From assembly GCA_012840085.1 (NCBI GenBank), contig DUMB01000080.1:41498-105497 (forward strand): DNA of 64,000 nucleotides. The letters run 5' to 3'. This stretch comes from Clostridiaceae bacterium. GTDB lineage: Bacteria > Bacillota > Clostridia > Acetivibrionales > DUMB01. This document shows, piece by piece, positions 61,352 through 64,000 of the stretch (position 1 is the first letter of the stretch; every line of letters starts with the position of its first letter). Under the pieces are notes generated by a model. That model was not told the DNA's origin and ran no database searches. It saw only the letters and a list, made by a program, of their open reading frames with translations. The position numbers were made by a program, and so were the translations under genes.

Positions 61352-62049
61352 AGCTTTTCTCCAGTATAATGTAGCTTATATCCGATACCGCGAATGGTTT
61401 TCAGATACTTTGGATTTTGGGGGTCGTCCTCGATCCTGTTCCTTATCCGACTGATATGCACCATCACGGTGTTGTCGTCAAAATAGTATTCATCATCCCA
61501 TACAGCATGATAAAGCTGCCGTTTTGTAAAAACCCTTTCCGGGTGTTCGATAAAGTGCAGAAGCAGTTTGTATTCCTTTGCACCAAGCTCAATCGGCTCT
61601 CCGTTCTTAAAGGCGCAGCACTTTTCTTTGTCTATTGACAAACTTCCGTATGTAATTGTTACATCAGGTTTTCCTTTTGTTGAAAAATACTCATTATTCC
61701 GTCTCAGTTGTGCGCCTACGCGAGCCACTAACTCGGCAATAGAAAAGGGTTTAACAATATAGTCATCCGCACCCAGTCCAAGTCCCAGAACCTTGTCCAT
61801 ATCATCCGCTCTGGCGGTCAGAAAGATAACAGGGATGGTACTATGTTCCCGTATTTTGCGGAGAAGGTTGAATCCGTCCATCACCGGCATCATCACGTCA
61901 AGGATCGCCAGATGGACGTCCTGTGTCATAAGGATGTCCCATGCTTCCTTTCCGTTTTGCGCCGTAAGGACTGTATATCCGTTTTCCCCAAGACTGATTT
62001 TTATTAAGTTTCGGATGTCGCTCTCATCGTCTGCGATTAATATATTCAT
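61348..62049 (-). CDS. OmpR-family response regulator
   Basis: 233 aa from the ATG at 62049; the frame to 62100 includes its own site, GGAGGTG, so that is too early. Receiver domain: NILIADDESDIRNLIKISLG, LAILDVMMPVMDGFNL, ADDYIVKPFSIAELVARV. The C-terminal winged helix ends VFTKRQLYHAVWDDEYYFDD and HISRIRNRIEDDP. It probably binds the ACCTTAAAT repeats downstream of the kinase gene; one similar copy near 62150 in front of its own gene may mean autoregulation. Confidence 0.93.
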   Translation of the reverse strand: MNILIADDESDIRNLIKISLGENGYTVLTAQNGKEAWDILMTQDVHLAILDVMMPVMDGFNLLRKIREHSTIPVIFLTARADDMDKVLGLGLGADDYIVKPFSIAELVARVGAQLRRNNEYFSTKGKPDVTITYGSLSIDKEKCCAFKNGEPIELGAKEYKLLLHFIEHPERVFTKRQLYHAVWDDEYYFDDNTVMVHISRIRNRIEDDPQNPKYLKTIRGIGYKLHYTGEKL

Positions 62050-62631
62050 ATGGCTTATCAGCACCTCCAGCCAATAACGTTCCCTTTTATATTTACACAA
62101 TTCTAAATGTCCTCTATCTCCATTATAAAATTATTTAAACAAATTTGCCACCTTAAAACCAATGTTTTGAAATCACTAATATGAATGATTTACAAACACT
62201 TATCCAGATAACTTACAGTCACCATCTAAATATTTTAAACTAACAATTACTGCTGCCACATAATTGGCGTTTTTCGAACAGCTCTACGGTTTCTTCATGG
62301 ATTCTGCTATCCACTGCACTTTTTCGCATTATTAGCAGACATCATATTAAAATCCTTTGCCATATTAATTAAACTCTCCTCTTTCATGTCTGTTCGATTC
62401 TACAGGGGCCAGACCGGATGCTTTTGCAGAAGAGATTCGTCTTGTCAGCATACCGATATCAACGCTGATTCAGATACAGGCAAAAACATTCAGGAAGGTC
62501 TATTGTTTCTTAAGACTAACAGAATAAATAACTTAAGCTCGAGTAAGTGCAGGATACCATTGGACGCTTTATAAAAGGTTATTAAGGCTGTTATTAAGTA
62601 TAATATTGTTAGGTATAATACTTGATAACTT
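62050..62631. other. intergenic region with small frame debris
   Basis: On the minus strand near 62370-62240 a short frame opens behind GGAGAG (MAKDFNMMSANN) but shifts out of frame within 20 codons; a residue of a small gene at best. The rest shows nothing convincing. Confidence 0.4.
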
Positions 62632-63024
62632 TTAAACGGTTATCCATGATCTCAGGAAAATCATAATCACTTTACATGGATTACCTACAGCAACTACATT
62701 AGGTGGTATATCCTTCGTTACAACACTTCCTGCTCCAATCACCGTATTATCTCCTATGGTAACACCAGGAACAACAATAACCCCGGCCCCAGCCAACAGT
62801 TTTTTCCTATCCGAACAGGCAAATTAAATTGATAAGCCTTTTCTCGTAATTCAGGCAAAATCGGGTGGCCTGCCGTCGCTATTGTAACATTGGGGCCAAA
62901 CATCGTGTTATCTCCTACATAGATATGGATATCATCAACTAATGTCAAATTAAAATTTGCGTAAATGTACTTTCCGAAATGTACGTGGCGGCATCCCCAA
63001 TTCGAATGAAGCGGTGGCTCAATT
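62632..63024 (-). pseudogene. maltose/galactoside O-acetyltransferase pseudogene
   Basis: The minus strand encodes GKYIYANFNLTLVDDIHIYV, MFGPNVTIATAGHPILPELR and [13 protein letters not shown]; then the frame breaks and resumes one frame over with [20 protein letters not shown] and [19 protein letters not shown]. These are the hexapeptide repeats of Maa/LacA acetyltransferases. The break is one base missing from a run of G (near 62785-62789), and the first 60 or so residues are also absent. A sequencing error could explain the shift but not the missing 5' end. Confidence 0.75.
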
Positions 63025-63561
63025 ATTTTTAATTATCTCTATCTGGCATGACTTCATTGTAATTAACGCGGCTTCGTGGGTTTCAGGTGTAACACCTGCG
63101 CAGCAGGCAGCATCCACCCGTATTGGCACCTCCGGCAGCATTGCTTTTACTAAAAGAGCATTTGAAATTACGCATATATCGGTACATACACCTACAAATT
63201 CTATCTGTTTGACCTTTCCTTCATTATATAAATTTACAATATATTCACCAAGGCTTAGAGAACCAAAAGTGCCTTTTTCAAATATTTTATAATCAAGTCC
63301 TCTTTTATTGATAGCTTCCATAACCCTGGAATCAATATCCCATCCGGAAGTGCCTCTAATACAGTGTTCCACAGGTAGTTTCCGGCCTTCCTGGGTGGAT
63401 AGATAATTTTCCTCATGGGTATCTTTTGTCAATATGACAATTCCGTTAAATGAATTAATTTTGTTTACAAGTGGCTCAATAATTGCCTCCGCTTCCTTTG
63501 TCCCCAGCACTCCGCTGATAAAATCGTTCTGAACATCCACTATAACCAATACTTCCTCCAT
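63019..63561 (-). CDS. isochorismatase-family hydrolase (nicotinamidase-like)
   Basis: 180 aa behind AGGAGG. Catalytic features: VIVDVQNDFISGVL (Asp), TKDTHEENY, the lysine in FEKGTFGS, and the nucleophile FVGVCTDICVISNALLVKAM. This pattern matches nicotinamidase and related cysteine hydrolases. Nicotinamide is the likely substrate, but peptide-type amides are possible. It ends just before the acetyltransferase pseudogene. Confidence 0.85.
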   Translation of the reverse strand: MEEVLVIVDVQNDFISGVLGTKEAEAIIEPLVNKINSFNGIVILTKDTHEENYLSTQEGRKLPVEHCIRGTSGWDIDSRVMEAINKRGLDYKIFEKGTFGSLSLGEYIVNLYNEGKVKQIEFVGVCTDICVISNALLVKAMLPEVPIRVDAACCAGVTPETHEAALITMKSCQIEIIKNN

Positions 63562-63574
63562 ATTGCCGCCTCCT

Positions 63575-63710
63575 GTTTATATAATAATTAATAATAATTA
63601 TCTGTTAATTATCTAATTATCTATATAATTAATAGGTACAATTAGCTATATAATAAAAGCAATATAATAAATAAGTATAATTAGCCATATAATTAACAAG
63701 TATCAATCTC
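63575..63710. repeat. AT-rich degenerate repeats upstream of the hydrolase gene
   Basis: Repeated TATATAATTAATAAG- and ATAATTAGC-like units fill this stretch. No promoter can be singled out, although many TATAAT-like strings occur. Confidence 0.5.
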
Positions 63711-63839
63711 TCTCTTCTGTCAAGAAAATCCTGCAAAAACAGAAAATAATATTTAACTGAAAATAATATTTTCAACTTTTTATAAGTAATATTATATTAA
63801 AAGGATTAGCAGCATGGCAACTATTATGCCAATTTGCCA

Positions 63840-64000
63840 TGGTTTATTGACACTCCCCATGACTGAAGTCAGAGGATTCTTTGGTGGTAGTCGGAAGTCC
63901 ATTTCTGGTATCCGTAGTTCCCCAAAGTTTAGGGTGTGCCATCACCCCTCCCAAGACAGTGCATATAGCATCTTAGGCTGGCAGACTATCGCTTACGCTA
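63840..64000. mobile_element. possible IS200/IS605-like end at the window edge
   Basis: The sequence CCCCATGACTGAAGTCAGAGG (with the small hairpin TGACT-GA-AGTCA) resembles the right-end hairpins of IS605-type elements. The remaining 110 bp to the edge does not encode a continuous reading frame. Identity is uncertain. Confidence 0.3.

Noticed and set aside
63840..64000. TnpB coding sequence at the right edge
   Set aside because: All minus-strand frames are stopped within the visible stretch; only the hairpin hints at an element end.
1..64000. CRISPR array, tRNA or rRNA genes
   Set aside because: No regularly spaced identical repeats and no cloverleaf or rRNA-like blocks were seen on either strand.

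Overview
The window looks like low-GC Clostridia chromosome. It has AT-rich spacers, strong AGGAGG-type ribosome binding sites, a Spo0E-like phosphatase gene, YesM/YesN two-component systems beside carbohydrate ABC transporters, a c-di-AMP (ydaO) riboswitch and a CIRCE heat-shock operator. A polysaccharide-degrading, spore-forming clostridium fits best; no rRNA or other species marker is present. Nearly all genes are on the minus strand. I saw no rRNA, tRNA or CRISPR array.

0.0-6.2 kb: truncated AraC regulators; a glutamate 2,3-aminomutase gene behind a promoter, ydaO riboswitch and terminator; and a three-gene glycan operon (NDP-sugar pyrophosphorylase, GT4 glycosyltransferase, alpha/alpha-toroid protein) under a consensus promoter overlaid by CIRCE. 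6.7-22.5 kb: a glycan-utilisation locus with a YesMN pair, an ABC importer, a GH112 phosphorylase, a secreted beta-helix protein, a PrsA-type foldase, a GH29 fucosidase and a PfkB kinase. 22.7-29.1 kb: small housekeeping or stress genes (PH-domain protein, Spo0E-like, SHOCT protein, MazG-like) plus a PLD-helicase-DUF3427 protein and a HIT protein.

29.4-40.2 kb is the most unusual part: an eleven-gene minus-strand operon. It joins peptide-maturation genes (a 64-aa precursor-like peptide, a PqqD-like recognition protein, a radical SAM/SPASM enzyme carrying its own PqqD-like domain, and a papain-like cysteine peptidase) to an Hsp70/actin-fold ATPase, a HerA/VirB4-type ATPase with a Ser/Asn/Gly-rich insert, two membrane proteins and several unknown proteins. 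I do not recognise this combination as a described system. Its upstream side is bordered by debris: an IS30 transposase with an internal stop, an aminotransferase fragment and a URO-D fragment.

42-57 kb: a second catabolic regulon with a YesMN pair on the plus strand, a Ytc/Lpl-type ABC importer, two URO-D-family proteins, a secreted GH43-like propeller protein, ribokinase and nucleoside hydrolase. Three promoters here (upstream of the permease, the GH43-like gene and ribokinase) share a motif of about 50 bp at the same distance from their -10 boxes, so they probably form one regulon. A RAYT transposase element (56.5-57.4 kb) and a perfect 46-bp palindrome (48.99 kb) carry matching ends.

57.4-64 kb: a DUF4177 mini-protein, a lipoprotein, an alpha/beta hydrolase and a methyltransferase downstream of an OmpR/HK pair, with direct-repeat operators in front of them; a frameshifted acetyltransferase pseudogene; an isochorismatase-family hydrolase; and a possible IS200/IS605-like end at the right edge.
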